Origin: Plicaturopsis crispa FD-325 SS-3
Taxonomy: Eukaryota > Basidiomycota > Agaricomycetes > Amylocorticiales > Amylocorticiaceae
Length of the DNA: 64,000 nt
Reading direction: 5' to 3'
Assembly (NCBI GenBank): GCA_000827205.1
Contig: KN832562.1
Location: forward strand, 753,557-817,556
Shown: positions 21,568 to 37,526 of the stretch, one piece after another
Layout of the letters: every line of letters starts with the position of its first letter
Numbering within the stretch: the stretch's first letter is position 1
The notes under the pieces: generated by a model
The model's input: the letters and a program-made list of their open reading frames with translations, nothing else
Told to the model about the DNA's origin: nothing
Database searches by the model: none
Made by a program: the position numbers and the translations under genes

Positions 21568-22845
21568 TCATGACGGACGGGCAGACACCGTTTCAGCGTC
21601 AATCCATCCCTGGTGCCGCTTCACCAGTTCATCGATGATATCTTCCTCGATCTCCTTGGTATTACTTGCTGCCGCGTCGAGGCGTAGCCAGGATTCAGAA
21701 AAGCCCGCATCGGGCGTGCGGGAGACGAAGCAGACCTCGAACTTCCGTCGGTGTAGGTCGTTGCCGATGACGACCTGGTGGCCGTAACGCTCCAGCGCTG
21801 CCCGCGCTTTCGGTATGAGCAACGTCTGGTCAGTTTCGAGCTGCATGAACGGGGGAATGAATTAGTTTCCCCGGGTGTTTTTGTGGTGGTACTCACCTTG
21901 AAAGATACGATGTACCCATCGCGCGTCCATTCATCCACCATGGGCTTTAGGATCTTCGGCACTTGATCCATCTCGATATGGAGACTACCTTTGCCCGATT
22001 GTATTTTGTGTTCCGACTTCGACGTGCATCAGTCCGGTGTGCGCACAAAATGAGCGCAATACGCACCATTTTCTGTGTGGGCAAGAAAAAATCGCTCACC
22101 GCCGCAGCGAGGTAATACAGCGCGCTGCGCCGCAATATCGACAGTTCCTGGCTCACGGAACGCAAAAGCCACAGGTAGTCATTCACCGTCACAAAATTCA
22201 AGGTGTGCAAGCTCCCATCCCGCTGCACCGACTTGTACGTCGTCAGCACCTCGAGGAGATCCGCCCGCTTTTCCTGCGTCACGTTGATGTGCGCTTCGCC
22301 AGCCTGGCCGTGAGGAGGTTCGATCTCCAGGAAATCAAGGAACGGGTTTGTGGAGTGTGAGTAATGCCTGCTAAATGGCTGCAAGCTGAACTGCCGATGC
22401 ATGAAAATGACAGCATAGCCAGCCTTCAAGAAATATTCTGCAGACGTAGCACCGCGAGTGCCTGTGACCGCCTGCGTCTTAGTGAACGAGAATACGTTTG
22501 GGGGTAGGAAGAACTGACCGGCACTGAAGTTGTCCAAAAACCGCACGCTACACGCACATCGTAAGATACGCTGGTTGTCATCCCGATGTGTGATACGTGC
22601 TCACACATTGAGCTCAAGTGGAACGGTGGTTCCGCCGCTCTAACCAACGGCCGTCCGATGAGCATACCGCAGTCCAAAGGGTGTCGATAATGACTTACTG
22701 TGACCAGAACAACCTTCCGCCGTCGTTCAACTTGTCGCCTGATGAACTCCTTGACGCCGGCGGTATCGTGCTCCAGCGTGCTTGGCGGCGGCTGCGTTGC
22801 AAAGTACGATTCTGCGGAGAAAGATGTGGGGTCGGAGGAAGACAT
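21568..22845 (-). CDS. Phosphopantothenate-cysteine ligase (CoA biosynthesis)
   Basis: Joins 4'-phosphopantothenate to cysteine, the second step from pantothenate to coenzyme A. Conserved blocks: VVLVTSGGTTVPLELNV (nucleotide-binding start), RFLDNFSAGTRGATSAEYF, FLKAGYAVIFMHR, then YYLAAAVSDFFLP, KIQS...LHIEMDQVPKIL, IVSFKLETDQTLLIPKARAA, and HQVVIGNDLHRRKFEV with the catalytic-region GNDLHRRK. At least five exons; clear junctions include 22698/22672-type GTAAGT...TTAG and GTGAGC...GTGTAG introns early in the gene. The start MSSSDPTSFSAESYF at 22845 was chosen; an earlier ATG at 22983 would add a non-conserved stretch. It resembles eukaryotic CAB2/PPCS in having no fused decarboxylase. Confidence 0.9.
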
Positions 22846-23087
22846 TTTGTCTTCACTGCCTTCAAGGAAGTGCACAACTTTGTGCTGGACCGCTGCGGAC
22901 GAGGGATGATTGAGGGCGTCTGTATCGACCAGTATTAGTGATGGTGAGAGGTGGGCAAGACGCAAAGAGATGAAACATTTCATTTTATCTACTATGATCC
23001 TCGGACGATACAGTACTGGTAATACAACATTTGTCCATTATCTCGTTCGATACAGTCCTCTACATAACCATGTCTATGCTACTTTAT

Positions 23088-24035
23088 TCACGGCGCCGCT
23101 TTAAGGCCCAACACCTTCCAGATAACCTTACCGACAACGCTCACACCGTCGTTCCGCCATTCGCCGCGGGCGCGTGCATCGTCCGCGATCTCGTGGCTGA
23201 TCACGCCTACGGCCTCGCGAGCCTCGACTATTGCATTTACTATCGATGTCGTAAACTCGGGATGACCTTGAAGGGTGAGGACCTGGATGGATGACGGGTC
23301 GGCGTCGGCGTAGCGCACCATCCCTTGGTTATAGCTCGTTGCCGTGGATCCGAGGAGACGACAAGAGGATGGGAGCGTTGGGACATGGTCTCGGTGCATT
23401 TGCTGTATATTCTACAGAACATTTTCAGCGTGCATGAGAGTAGATGCAGAGAAATCCACGGACCAGCGTGTCGACCCCGAATATCCGTTTGCCCTCATCA
23501 CTCATCTGAACAGGCGTAACACCAACTTCCCATTTCCCGTCATTAGGCACACATTCTGCGCCCAGAGCGCGACCGACGATTTGGTGACCAAAGCAGATAC
23601 CTTTTGCACGCATTCAATTGAATCATGATACGAGACGCGGTATCGGGGACGCACCTATCACTTTGACCTGCGGTTGGGAATTAATCACGGATGCGACATA
23701 CGCGACGAGCCTGTTTATCCATTCGAGATTCTCGTATGCCGACGCAGCTAAACCAGGAGATAAGCCTACAACCGTTTATTTCATTGCGTGGTCTGCTCAC
23801 CCGATCCGGTTAGTAAGATAGCATCGTACTCTGCGGCATCCGAGGGGTACTCCATCTTGTGCACAACGTCGTAGGCATCAAGCACAAAAGCGGCTTCCGG
23901 TGTCACATCCTGTGGAAGAGATGCACGAAGCAGGGTGGTGAATATTGAAGGATATTCTCCATGTGCGGCGACAACGACAGGGTTTGGCGTGTCGCAGACA
24001 AGAAGGGCAATACGAGTAGGTTTGTCCACGGCCAT
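23088..24035 (-). CDS. Class I glutamine amidotransferase-like protein (GMP-synthase GATase fold)
   Basis: A free-standing GATase1 domain of about 240 residues. The N-terminus RIALLVCDTPNPVV is followed by YDAILLTGS (oxyanion strand), the nucleophile elbow GICFGHQIVGRALG with the Cys near residue 112, and LQGHPEFTT carrying the catalytic His. The spacing matches fungal proteins related to the amidotransferase half of GMP synthase and to gamma-glutamyl peptidases. No synthetase domain is fused, so the acceptor is unknown; hydrolysis of gamma-glutamyl peptides is one option. About four exons. It diverges from the UNC80-like gene with 225 bp between starts. Confidence 0.88.
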
Positions 24036-24260
24036 ATCAGGAGTTGTGTAGACCGATTATCGTGATCCCGCAAGTCCTTGCCTAGTTAGTAGGCACTGTA
24101 GCCTGGGCAGTCAGAGAAAGTTGACGCACTGGAAAGTGGGCCGGGTCGATTTGCAGTCACATAGGGGTGATCCCATATTTGGACGCGACATAGATCGCGT
24201 GAAACGAGTCTTGCAGCACTTTCACCTCTTCGCGCTCGTTCACCTCTCAATTTCGTGTGT
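24036..24260. promoter_or_regulatory. Divergent promoter of the amidotransferase and UNC80-like genes
   Basis: A 225 bp head-to-head interval. No TATA box; pyrimidine-rich tracts precede the plus-strand start. Confidence 0.5.
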
Positions 24261-27200
24261 ATGGCCCCCAGGAAAGATGGAATAGCTCAGAAACCAGCCG
24301 GGGGACGGTCCAAACCTCTCCAGAGGAATCCTTTTGCAAGAAAGAACTCTGCCTCCACCCGCTCATCGTCCGACACAAACCGTGACTACGAACCAGAACC
24401 CCGAGCATCGACGTCGCACTCGGTGGAGATCACGGAGAATGGACGGCCTTTTGTCTATGAGGAACCACCGAGCGGTGCATGGATCGATGGGGGCATGACT
24501 ACCTCGCCCAACGCATCCGAGGAGACGTTCTCATTGCGATCAGAGGCTCATAGTTCTGCTCCTACTGGCAGGCCAAGTTACAGCAGAGAACGTGGGCTAA
24601 GGCCCACTCCCCTTGCTACGTCAACTCTTGATCTCGTTGTAGAGACTCCGGAAGTGTCGCCAAAATCACCGTCAAAGGCGCGCTGGGAACATCTCCGCGA
24701 GCATGTACTTCCCGTCGCTCAACCTCCAGCCCATTCTGCCGTTTCCACTCCCAGCTCCAGCGAGATCGCGTTCTCCCAACCTGCACCTCCCCGCTCCCAG
24801 ACTCCAAAACCATCTCGTCTCCAGCGTCTGGGTCTTCGAGGTGTAGTCGACCAAGCACGTGAAGTCGCCGTTGACGAAACACGCAAGTTCGCTGGACTGC
24901 TTCACAAAACATGTTGGGCAGCGCAATTTCCGGACCAACCTCCAAGGGTGGCAAACAAAAACGAGTTTCTCATGGGGACGATGGGGACGAATATTTACTT
25001 ACCCGCTTCGCTGTCATCCTCGGTGACTGCAAGCAACGCGACTATCACGACAATGCACTCGACTGCTCCTCGGCGGTCGGGGCCAATGCGGAGACCCGAA
25101 TCAATGCAATCGATAAATCTCGCAAACCGTACAGGACCGTCTTTAAATAACTTGCGCCAGATACTACTTCAACATGCGTCGCCTGGCAATACCGCACCGC
25201 TTCCGCATGAAAGTCTCGTCTTGTCCACTCTCCTGGGACCATTTTTGACATTCGAAACCGGAACGAAGGTTGACGAAGAGCGATGGTTCGCCGTGGAATC
25301 CTTCGAAGTTATTTCACAGTCTTGGATTGCTAGTTCTCCCGTGGTTCGTTTCGCTCAGAGATCCATCTCGCGCTAAGTGCATGCTGACGCCTAGAATTTA
25401 GGCATCTATTGAGCGCTGTTTATGGTGCTGCAAAGCGGCATTGATCCCTCACTCAAATGTCCGCCTGCGAGTTTTACGCGCTCTGTCCTCGCTTTTTCTC
25501 TCGAAGGAGAGACCTCTGCAGATCACCTCCGCAGGCGCGCTTAGCACGCTACTTGAAGCCCTGTTTACGCTCATTCCGACATTATCGTCAGTACAGGAAA
25601 GCCTACCGCAGGCACAGATGGTGAAAGATCTTATCTCCCGAGTGAACTCAGGAATCTGTGGGAGTCTCGATACGGGAACGGGCGAGCACAAGGGACCAGA
25701 CGACCAGTCTTCTTTGAGACAGACTATCGTCACCGAGGCTTTGGTGGCATGCTTAGAGTATAGCGCAGAGCCAACGCGCAGGTGGTTACTTCAAAATCTT
25801 GTGGAGGTATATGCGACTAAATTAAAATGGCTGTCGGGTGGCTAACGACCACGCATATTCAGGAATTCTGGCCAGCTCCACCGTCTTCTCTGTTGCTCAC
25901 GCCATTGCAGACTACCATCGTCAGCAAGAAGCTCAGCACCTTTTGCAAGGCGTCCTTGAGTATGGTAGCAGACAAATCGACTGTCGATGTAGCTGGCAAG
26001 AAACTAGACATGGAAATCATAGTGCGCATTATGCGCACACGCGTTATCCCCGAATGTCAAGCACTACAAGGACCCAGTGCGGTCAAAGGACGAGACAGCA
26101 TCGCCAGTGTCCTCATCGAGATACTCTCGACGGACGGCGTTGATCTAGGGATCCGTGAGTGGGCGGGGAACCTTCTTTGCAACTGGTATCGCGATTCTGT
26201 GGATTGGAAGGCTAGCATCGAGAACGCGCTAAAGCACATTGTAATGCCGCTCATATATTTGACGCCGACAGTCAACTAATGCTCACCTTTTTAGATTGGA
26301 GGTGGCGTATGGAATGCAATCCTGAGGATCCTGTCGGCTTTGGTCACAACGTTGCCTGAAGAAATCAGGAAACCGATTTTTGCGTCTCTTTTACCGATAT
26401 TTTCAGAGGTACGGATGTTTTGTCTATCCAGTAGACGACGGCTAACCGTACCCTCTCGCTGTTGATAGCACCTTGCAACGGAGCCGCCTCCATTTCCCTG
26501 CTTGCCTCTCACGACTTTCCTCGACACGGTCTCTAGGTTGTATCCACAAGTCTTTTACAAACCGCTTTTCGCGTGCGCGGCGTCTTCTAAAGATGCAATC
26601 GTCATAAATCACCTGTGGATGATCACGGTTATCTCACGATTTTTGCCAGATTTCTGGGTCCGTGATGCAGAGATGATATCCGTTGCGCTCATGAGTGGCG
26701 GAAAGGCTAAGGCGACCCCCGAAGGAAGTGAGCCTGTTTGGGGAACGGCTAGGCTTGGGCAGTCTGTTCTACTTCTGGAGTTGATTGCTCGTGCCCATGC
26801 AGCGCGTAAAACCTCGGATGCTACATCAGTGGGTTTGTTCTCTACGAAAACTTCTCGTCTTCGCTTTGGCTTAAGCCACGATTTTACAGGACCATTCTCA
26901 AACGAAATTCTTTGCTCTTCTGGAAGTGCGCCTGAGTATCTTGCTGGAAGCTAAGGTTCGCTACTGACTACCTCTACTGCATGCGCTCAAAGACTTATTA
27001 CCGCTATCGTCCAGGAGCGCGCAGTCCTAGTTCCCCCATCTCAGAGAGTGCTGTTCTGTGCTCTATTCCTCGAGATTAGGTCTCTCACCCGCTCACTGAA
27101 ACCGTAAGTATATTGACTGCTAAGGCACCATCGTCCTACTAAAACGCCGTCTTTCGCAGGTGTGCCTGGTTTCCGCGAGTTATATCATGGTTCTTGCAAT

Positions 27201-30200
27201 CCTGCGGAGTCGCCGAAAGTGCCGATGACGATGAGGTCTTCCGGGAGGTTGAAGATTCATCGCAGCAGCTCCTGGCTTTATACGTCGCAGCGCAAGAGGG
27301 ACCTAGGGCTATACACAAGGTACCACACAGCTGACGTTCATTACTTCCACTGTGCTTATTGTTCAACAGAGGAGAAGCACGATGGTATTCTCTCCCAACA
27401 TTGATGGTAGTTTTCCGTTGTCGTCCACAGCTGCGGGACCCGACGACCACTTTTCTGTATTCGGTCAAAGGACACAGCTCATCAGAACGCTGAAAAATGG
27501 CGTGGCGCCGAAGGCAGTCGAAGTCATGGTATTGCTTTCAGGAATGCTATCGACGGATGATTACAAACGAATCGGCGAACCATTGTGGCGTCGGTGTCTC
27601 AACGCAGAGGATCCCAAGCTGACAGCCTCAGTAAGTAATTGCTGGGAAGTATGATAATGTTTCTGACGTATTAGTTTCGTAGATTTGTTTTCTTGTCATG
27701 CAGTGTGCTGAGAAGACACCTGACATATTCATCCCTGTCGTGGAAAGTGACCTGTGCAAGTAAGGCATTGCGCATTCAACGTTTCATGGCGCTGATCCCC
27801 CTGCTTTCCAGTTCGGATCCCTCCATGCGGCTTCAAGCTATCCAAAAGATCGGAATCCTAACCAACTGGCGATTTCAGATACTTTCGCAGCCAATTATCT
27901 TGGATAGATCGTACCGCAGGGCGTTCAAGGTCGCTCGAGGGCCCCTTCCCTTCGTCGCCACCGACGTTGGATCTAGTCTCTTCGTGCTGGAGGAAGACGT
28001 GACCGAGGGCAAGGGAAAGCTACCACTGGAATTGCGAAAACGTCTCTCGGAAATAGGATGGGAAGACGACGACAAGCCGATGGATCAAAAACACGAATGG
28101 ATACGGACTCCCATGTACCTTCTACCGAGCTACCAACTAGATCGGTTGGACGACCAAGTCGTTCCATCTTCGCCTATATCAAGCCCACTATCCTCGCCAA
28201 TGAGGCCTCCGACGTCGCCCGGAAAGCACGAACCCTTACTTCGGCGCAAGACAAGTACCGTCGGTGCGGCTCACAGCGTGAAGCGCCGAACGCTATTCGT
28301 GCCATCCCTCGCCGCACTATTTCCTCGGATTGTATCGCTCGTCTTCGACTCCGATCTAGTGGTCGCGACCACGACTCGAGATGTCGTGGTTGACTTGATG
28401 CGAAATGATCCAGCACTTCTTGGCCGTCCTATATTTGACCTTTTCGCCGAGGACCAGAAGAGCATCGATTCTGCTGTCTTCGTTGTCCGAACTCTCCTCC
28501 ACATCCGAAAATCACTTCCCCCAGCCATGACTCATTACATTTTCAACCACTTTGCAGGATTTCTCAAAATGGCCGCGAAAAGGGTTGATTCTTCAGAATC
28601 CTTCCGTAGTTTCGCATACACGGTTCCTGTCCTCTCGAACATCGCGACCCAGGTCAGCGACATGTCCTTCAGAGAGCTACGACGAGCGAAAATCGAGCTT
28701 TTCCTCATGCCATCGGATTCTCTATGGTTCAGTTCGTCGGCGCCGCCTGTGCCTATGTTCCCCAGGTCACTTCCTCCGGTCATAAATCCTTTTGAAAATC
28801 CTCCCGAGCTACAGTATATCACCATGATTCGGCTATCGCAGAACAATCTCTTTATGGCCATGCTGAAACGTAACCCAAACGACGTTCAGCTGATCAGAAA
28901 AAACCTGCCTCCGCTAATTCTGCCATCGAGGCAAAGCGGAGAAACACATCCTCTCGAACTAGCCGACTTTGTTCCACACAAGGCTGAAGTCTTCCGCCAT
29001 GAGCCTCTTAGCCTCGACGCTGGATTACAAGGATTTTCCGTCATGATTTCACGCAGCTATCTTCTCTTGATTGCTCAGGTCTTCCGGTCGATGTCTCGAC
29101 ACTTGAACACGCGCGACGACATTGCCTTGCCAATCGATGGACTCAATCGCATCCTTCTTCGACATGGCGATGATATCGGAATTGTCAGTCAAGCTATGAT
29201 CACATTGATGGTAGCCAGCACCCGTTTCCGACGTCTCTTCACGTCGGGAGGAGGCTACACACTCTTCATGCCCGCCGTAGTAAAGGTCTACGCGGAATCT
29301 GAAGCCCATGTCGGCATCAGACGTGCTATCGAATATACGGTCCATCGATTCTATGCCTTGCATCAGGATTCCTTTGTGTTTCAAAGCCTGGACATCATAT
29401 CACACGTGGTCATGACTCCAGATGTACAGGGCGACTGGCTTGCGAAGAGCATGTACTCGCTTTTCTCTACCCTTGGCGGCGCCATCAGTGCATCCACGCC
29501 GGATGCTGCAGGAATTCATAATTCGAACAAGATTCAAGAGCAGGAGGCTTTGCTGATCAGTACCGCCGAGGAAAAGCCACAGACCTTCTTTGCCTCTTTG
29601 CGACGTGGAGGAGGCGCCGACGGGAAGGAGCGTCTTACATTCGACCTTCCGGAGGAGTATGAGACGCGAAGTCTCCACATCGACAACTTCGTCCGCCTCT
29701 TTCTTACCGTTATCGCCCATGACCCTACCATTCTACGAGCGGAACAGTTCTTGCGATTCTTGCGGTATCTTGTTCCGCATTTGTGCCAAACGCAAGGCTC
29801 TGTGCGCTCTGTCCTGCGAGACGGCATTGATGCACTGGGAGTCGTCTTGATTCGGGCGGCTGCAAAAGCAAAAATACCTGACTCTGCGGTTATACAGCCC
29901 ACCAATGACTCTAGCTTCGAGGTATTTAACGAGGAAGCGGCCCTTGGGAAGCAGCTCCTTACCAAGTCCAAGTCGCCCAGCGATCTCATGTCTATGCGCC
30001 TGGACTATCTGTCTTTGGTCACAGCTTTCACTGCCTCTGGCGGAACGTTGGGATCTGCAGCCCACATCCGGACGATCGATCTCACAAAAGCAATGCTCAA
30101 GGACTCAACGCGCGATACGAGTAAACCGATAGCCGAATTCTACTCGCAATATACGAAGACATCGCTGCTACGTGACAATCCTCCAAGTCTCAAAGAAATC

Positions 30201-31799
30201 ACCTCTTTTCTGCGAGAAATTGCGCCAGTTGTCAATGCGTACTCTATGTCCGTCGACTTCCGTGGGGTATTCGAAGCGCTGGAACAGCTCTCAAGCAACC
30301 CCATCTACGCCAACGACTTGCCGTTTTCGCGTCTCGTTGTACACCAGTTCTGCGGGGCCGGTCTAGAGGCCTGCGAGAGCGCGGCCGCGGAGCGGTTGCT
30401 GCTGTCGTTGCCTTTGCGTCCAAGCTTGGTTTCGCTCATCGTTCGAGCTGTTTCTCTTCGAGGAGCAGACGTTATTGCTGAGGTGGAGCGTCGGGCGCCT
30501 TGTTACGAGTTTCTTGCTGGTGTCGTGCTGCCATTGGTGATGACACTCCGGACCACGAGCGATGTAGTGTCAGACATGCGATTCAACGATCCCTGGCGTC
30601 GCAGTGCACAGTCAAATACGTGGGTCCGCCTGCTCGCCTACGTGATGTCCGCGTGCAATAGGAAACAGGACAAAGTGCCGCTCGAGCGATCGCGATCCCG
30701 CGACAGAGACAGAGCTAATTCCGACTCATCCGGCAAGGCACGCATGAAAGCCCTCGTCGCTGCGATCCAGATCCTCAAAGTCATCGTTGTTCGTGCCGAG
30801 GAGGACCTGTCGGCGTGCCTCCCTGGTATATGGTCGCGCGTAGCAGCTTTTCTCAAAACTCTCCTCGCCGATGGCAACAGTGCATTCGCATTTGGATCCT
30901 CTGACTACTCTCCCGCCCCTTCTCCCACCCCTTCTCCGCGAGCCAGCTTGAGTATCCCTTCCAACTTTATGGAGAAAGGGTCCCTATCCTCACCAGCCTT
31001 CGAGGTACGCAATCGGCCGGCGCTCACGAACCCTCGCATTGTCGATTACTCCATGTGGTCACTGCTGGAACTTTTGTCGCTGTGTCGGAGTCCACTAACG
31101 ATGCAAATGAGGTTGTTCATGCAAGAGAAAGTCGCGCTTCTAGATCAGGAGCTGCGCACTCAGGAGACCCAGCGAGGTCCTTCACGTCGGAGCGGCCGCC
31201 GCGTATCATCGTCGGCATTCTCTAAGCCTCGCCGCCATGTCTCAGGCTATACGTCCGGTGGTCCATCACCCGATGCTTCACCACGGCTCAGTGCGTCTCA
31301 GTCATTTCCAGTGTCCGATATGGATCTGCGTCAGCCTGGTTATGCACGATTCCCCTCCTCACCGGGTCAGCAAGATGCAGAAGGGCCTCGGATTGTCCAT
31401 CTAGGGCCCGTCAGTCGTCAAGGTCTGCCCTTCCAGCAGAGGGCACTATCTCCGGGAATGAGCTCTGAATACGGGGACGGGGGCACTCGGATGATGGCCA
31501 AGTCGGCGACGGTCAAATCTGTCAAACTCATTCTGGCGACGTATAGGCGAATCCGGCTCGTGCAGACCTGCCTAGGATACGACGCATTATTGCCCATGCC
31601 AAAAAGAGACATCGGAGGGGGTGGCGACAGCCTAGATCAAGACGAAGATCTTGCCGCAATCCGAACGTGGACTAAGAGCGTGGCGCTTGAATCCATAGTA
31701 GGAGAGACGCGGGAACTTATGGAAGAGTTTGATGAGGGATTCAGAGAAGTTGAAGATGATATGGTGGTCATAGATGCTGACCAGTCTGTGACGTTTTAA
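24261..31799 (+). CDS. Very large helical-repeat protein, probably UNC80 family
   Basis: A protein of roughly 2,200 residues; the final exon alone (from about 27,700) codes for over 1,300. The N-terminus is Ser/Pro-rich (SKPLQRNPFARKNSAS), then come alternating hydrophobic helices of the ARM/HEAT kind across the whole length. Recognisable stretches are RRAKIELFLMPSDSLWF in the middle and VKLILATYRRIRLVQTCLGY near the end, which recall fungal relatives of UNC80, an accessory of the NALCN/Cch1-type cation channel. This is recognition from memory of the family, not a search. No enzyme motif is seen. About twelve exons; acceptors such as TTTTACAG near 26,890 restore the frame. A Furry/Mor2-type morphogenesis protein is the main alternative. 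Confidence 0.6.
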
Positions 31800-32717
31800 T
31801 GTAGGTCCTACCCTCATTTTGTCCGCTCTTCTGCAGTACTAATGCCACTTTTGTACAGGCCATTTACGATTAATGTATACTATTGATGATCGGCTCCCCC
31901 TCGAGGCCTGCTTAACTTTCTTTCCGTCACATAACTGGTGGTCATATCGAGGGCACTCGCAATCACGTAGGTGCGTCCTGTAATCAGGCGAAAGCATATG
32001 CTCGTCTACGATTCTAATCGTTGCCTCAGATCAAGAAGTACATGCACATGCCGCGCTGTTGTGGACCTACCGACCACAGTATCGCTACAACAGGGACACG
32101 ATGGACTTGTGCGATTAGACGCCGCTGCGCACTAAACGAGGGCTACTCATCATCACCCTTCAATTTGCAAGGTATTTGTGCCCGCCCAGTAAAGGATCCC
32201 ATGGTTGGAAAGGACAATCTTACTGTATATATGGTGTGTGTATTCGCGCCATGTTTCATTCACCAGCGTGGATTTCACTGCTGACTGGACTGTAGATACT
32301 CATTGTGTAACTAGTGTGTGTGTAGCGGATAATTACAAGTCAAGAGGCGAAATCCCCGCCACTTCGAGTACTTTGTACTCAACGCTTTCGCTGCATTTGT
32401 ATGTGCCCCTGAGCAACCTGCCCTAGTGTATCGCTGCAACCCACTGCAGCACCGAGCAGAGTACACATGCATACCCTTACTCCAGGTGAATGAATCCTCA
32501 AAAACAACCATTGAATTTTGGGAGAATCGAAATCGCGGTACAAGCTAAGCTAACGTCGTGTCCATAGGAAGAATCTAGAAGGAGAGGTGATTCGCACCAT
32601 GGGAGAGTGCAAGCGTCCGTGCGTGCGTGTAGGTAGGTATAGAAGTACAGTAATTTTCAGTCCGTGTCAACTGCCGACATCCCCTAGCATGTACATGATA
32701 CTAACGATGAACACCGC
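31800..32717. other. Convergent intergenic region
   Basis: About 920 bp between tail-to-tail genes, longer than most such gaps here. No domain or repeat was recognised. The GFA1 end lies at 32,718. Confidence 0.45.
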
Positions 32718-35368
<2,651 letters not shown>

Positions 35369-36728
35369 ATCGTAGGCGTTAGGTGTGGTTGGAGAGCTAA
35401 CTATCGGTCTCAGTCAGTCAGAGAATACCGCCAGAGCAACTGCCACACACCTGCAAGGAAACTAAAAGGGCGACTGTAGATTTAAGAAAGAAACAAGAGA
35501 TGGCGCTGGTGAAGGAGGACGGCAACCGATTCTTGTTGCTATAAGTAGCAGGCGGGAGGTCTAGGGCACGCTGACGTAACCACACTGCTTCACGGGGCGC
35601 GGATGCACCGCTTTCCCCGTCTCTCGCTGTTTTCTCTCCCATGCTTCGCCATAAAACCGCTGCTGAAAGGTGCTGAAACCGACAGTCCTTCTGATATCCT
35701 GCTCCTCTTGCTGTGCTGGCGAACACGGAACAACCCTCGTGTGCGGTGTTATGCATCTCCTCCTCCATGCGGGCGTGTATGGACACCGCGCTAGGGCCAT
35801 ATGGCCTAAGCCCGACACTCGCGTTTTGGACGGGCTGTGGACAGTGACACATTAGAGAAACGGTTCTGCGCTTGGTAGCGACGGCGGATGCTTCGTCGGC
35901 TTTCAATTTTCTTGCCTTGAATTGTTGAGCCACCGAATTTGCAGCCGCCCTGGGCTGCATCGTCCAAGTACCTGCTGAGTTCGAGAGTTCGTCTGTCATT
36001 ATCAATGTCCTTAATGCTCCCCTTTCTCCAAATAGTGATTACACTCCACTCCCCGTGGGCGATGAGAGCTCTACTTATCTCCGTATCGCGCCATGCGATG
36101 ACCATGTACATGTCTTCAATTTGCGCGACGTGCAACGACGCCGACGGCCCGACGCGCGTCATTATCTGTGGATCTGCGGACTCGCCTCGGTCCCGAAAAT
36201 TTTAATATCCGCCTGGCTCCTCTCCCGCTGCGACGCTGCTCGCTGCCTGCCCGCTGCAAGTGATCCCCGCAAATCGTCCATTTGCGGGCGTGTCAATATG
36301 CTCAAATTTGTCGATGGCCAAACACTATTGGTCCTCGAAATGTGAAGAAGCTCGTACTATGAATCGGTCCGACTTGTCTCTCGGAGGTGGATAGTGGTTG
36401 GAGGCTCATCATCGCATCTTGAATGCTGCTGGGTTGGCCCATATTGCATACTGTATCTTACATTTACCAACGAATGACATGTCCTTACCAATATTCGCGC
36501 TGCAGAACATTGAAGCTCTCAGTCCATAGCCGCATCGTTTTATAAAAGGAACCTTTCCATTGCATTTGGATTGACAGCACCAGCAATCAACGCCCTCTGC
36601 TCGTAAGTAAGGAGTACATACCAGACAACAGATGAAAGCGAGAAAACCATATATAACACGACAAAGCCCTGATAAAAGATCGCCACTTTATATCCTCTTC
36701 ACATCAATCTACCCTGGGTAGCGTCGAC
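35369..36728. other. Intergenic region upstream of GFA1
   Basis: About 1.36 kb holding the GFA1 promoter and the 3' flank of the Egh16-like gene. Apart from one uncertain minus-strand ORF (listed separately) I see no gene. Confidence 0.4.
35806..36162 (-). CDS. Unrecognised small ORF (118 codons), uncertain
   Basis: A single-exon ATG-to-stop frame with a mixed, protein-like composition, e.g. IEDMYMVIAWRDTEISRALI and RRTLELSRYLDDAAQGG, and a basic C-terminal third. The reverse frame over the same bases is low in charged residues, as expected of a shadow. No domain, signal peptide or splice site supports it. It could be a short lineage-specific gene, a remnant, or chance. Confidence 0.2.
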   Translation of the reverse strand: MTRVGPSASLHVAQIEDMYMVIAWRDTEISRALIAHGEWSVITIWRKGSIKDIDNDRRTLELSRYLDDAAQGGCKFGGSTIQGKKIESRRSIRRRYQAQNRFSNVSLSTARPKRECRA

Positions 36729-37526
36729 TCATGCGCTCTCACCCGCGAGGTAAGCGCGTGCAGCGCGTGCGCCCTGTCGTAGTCAGAAATATTAGTCCTG
36801 AAGATGAGGCAGTCAGGAAGGAAGTACGTACGACAGCCCTCCAGTCGCGCTTCGCCGCACCCGCCTGTTTGACGACAACGCAGTTCCCGAAGCCGCCGGC
36901 GGTCTTGAACGACGCGAGACACAGGTCGCCGGTCTTGCCGCCCGTGCACTTCGTGCCAGCCGGGAGTTGCGCCGTAAGCTGCGTAGTGCCCGCAGCCGTG
37001 GGTGCCTACATAACACGATGCGTGTGTTAATGGGGGAATCGGACGGTGCGGGAGATGGAGGAGAGCTTACGAGGACGCCGTTCTTGGTGACGTCGAGAGC
37101 GGTGGCAAAGGCCGTGCCCTTGGCGGTCGGGTCAACCTGTGCGGTAACCTGGGTCGAGCCGTCCTTGCCGCTGGAGATATGAAAAGCATTAGTATGGTGT
37201 GGATGTATGATATTAGGTGGGAGCGGCGTACGCGTTGAAGTTCGTGATGTTCACCGAGAACGCGCCTTGCGCGTTTGCCGTGACGGGCGTCGACGAGTCG
37301 AGCGTCTGTGCGACGTTGGTCGTTCCACACGCCGCGTTCGCGCTGTATAACAATTGATAAGGATGATCAGGATAAAATAGAGACATTTGACGAACGTGGG
37401 ACGCTGGACATCGTTGCGAACGGGGACGCCCTTAACGCCGAGCTGGGGCGCGATCGCCGCGTGTGCATGGGCCTGGAGGCCGAGCGCCAAAACACCGATA
37501 GCAGCGAAGAAAGTCTTGGAGAACAT
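36729..37526 (-). CDS. Egh16-like (gEgh16/Gas1-type) secreted protein
   Basis: A small secreted protein of the Egh16 family, first described as an infection-stage protein of powdery mildew and present in many fungi; biochemical role unknown. Signal peptide MFSKTFFAAIGVLALGLQAH is followed by AAIAPQLGVKGVPVRNDVQ, the family hallmark. Then ANAACGTTNVAQTLD, AFSVNITNFNAGKDGSTQVT, and GTKCTGGKTGDLCLASFKTA with GGFGNCVVV, carrying the conserved cysteines. At least five exons; the last junction (GTACGT...GACAG) yields GARAARAYLAGESA before the TGA at 36731-36729. Total about 190-200 residues. Saprotrophic as well as pathogenic fungi carry it, so it does not imply pathogenicity. Confidence 0.85.
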
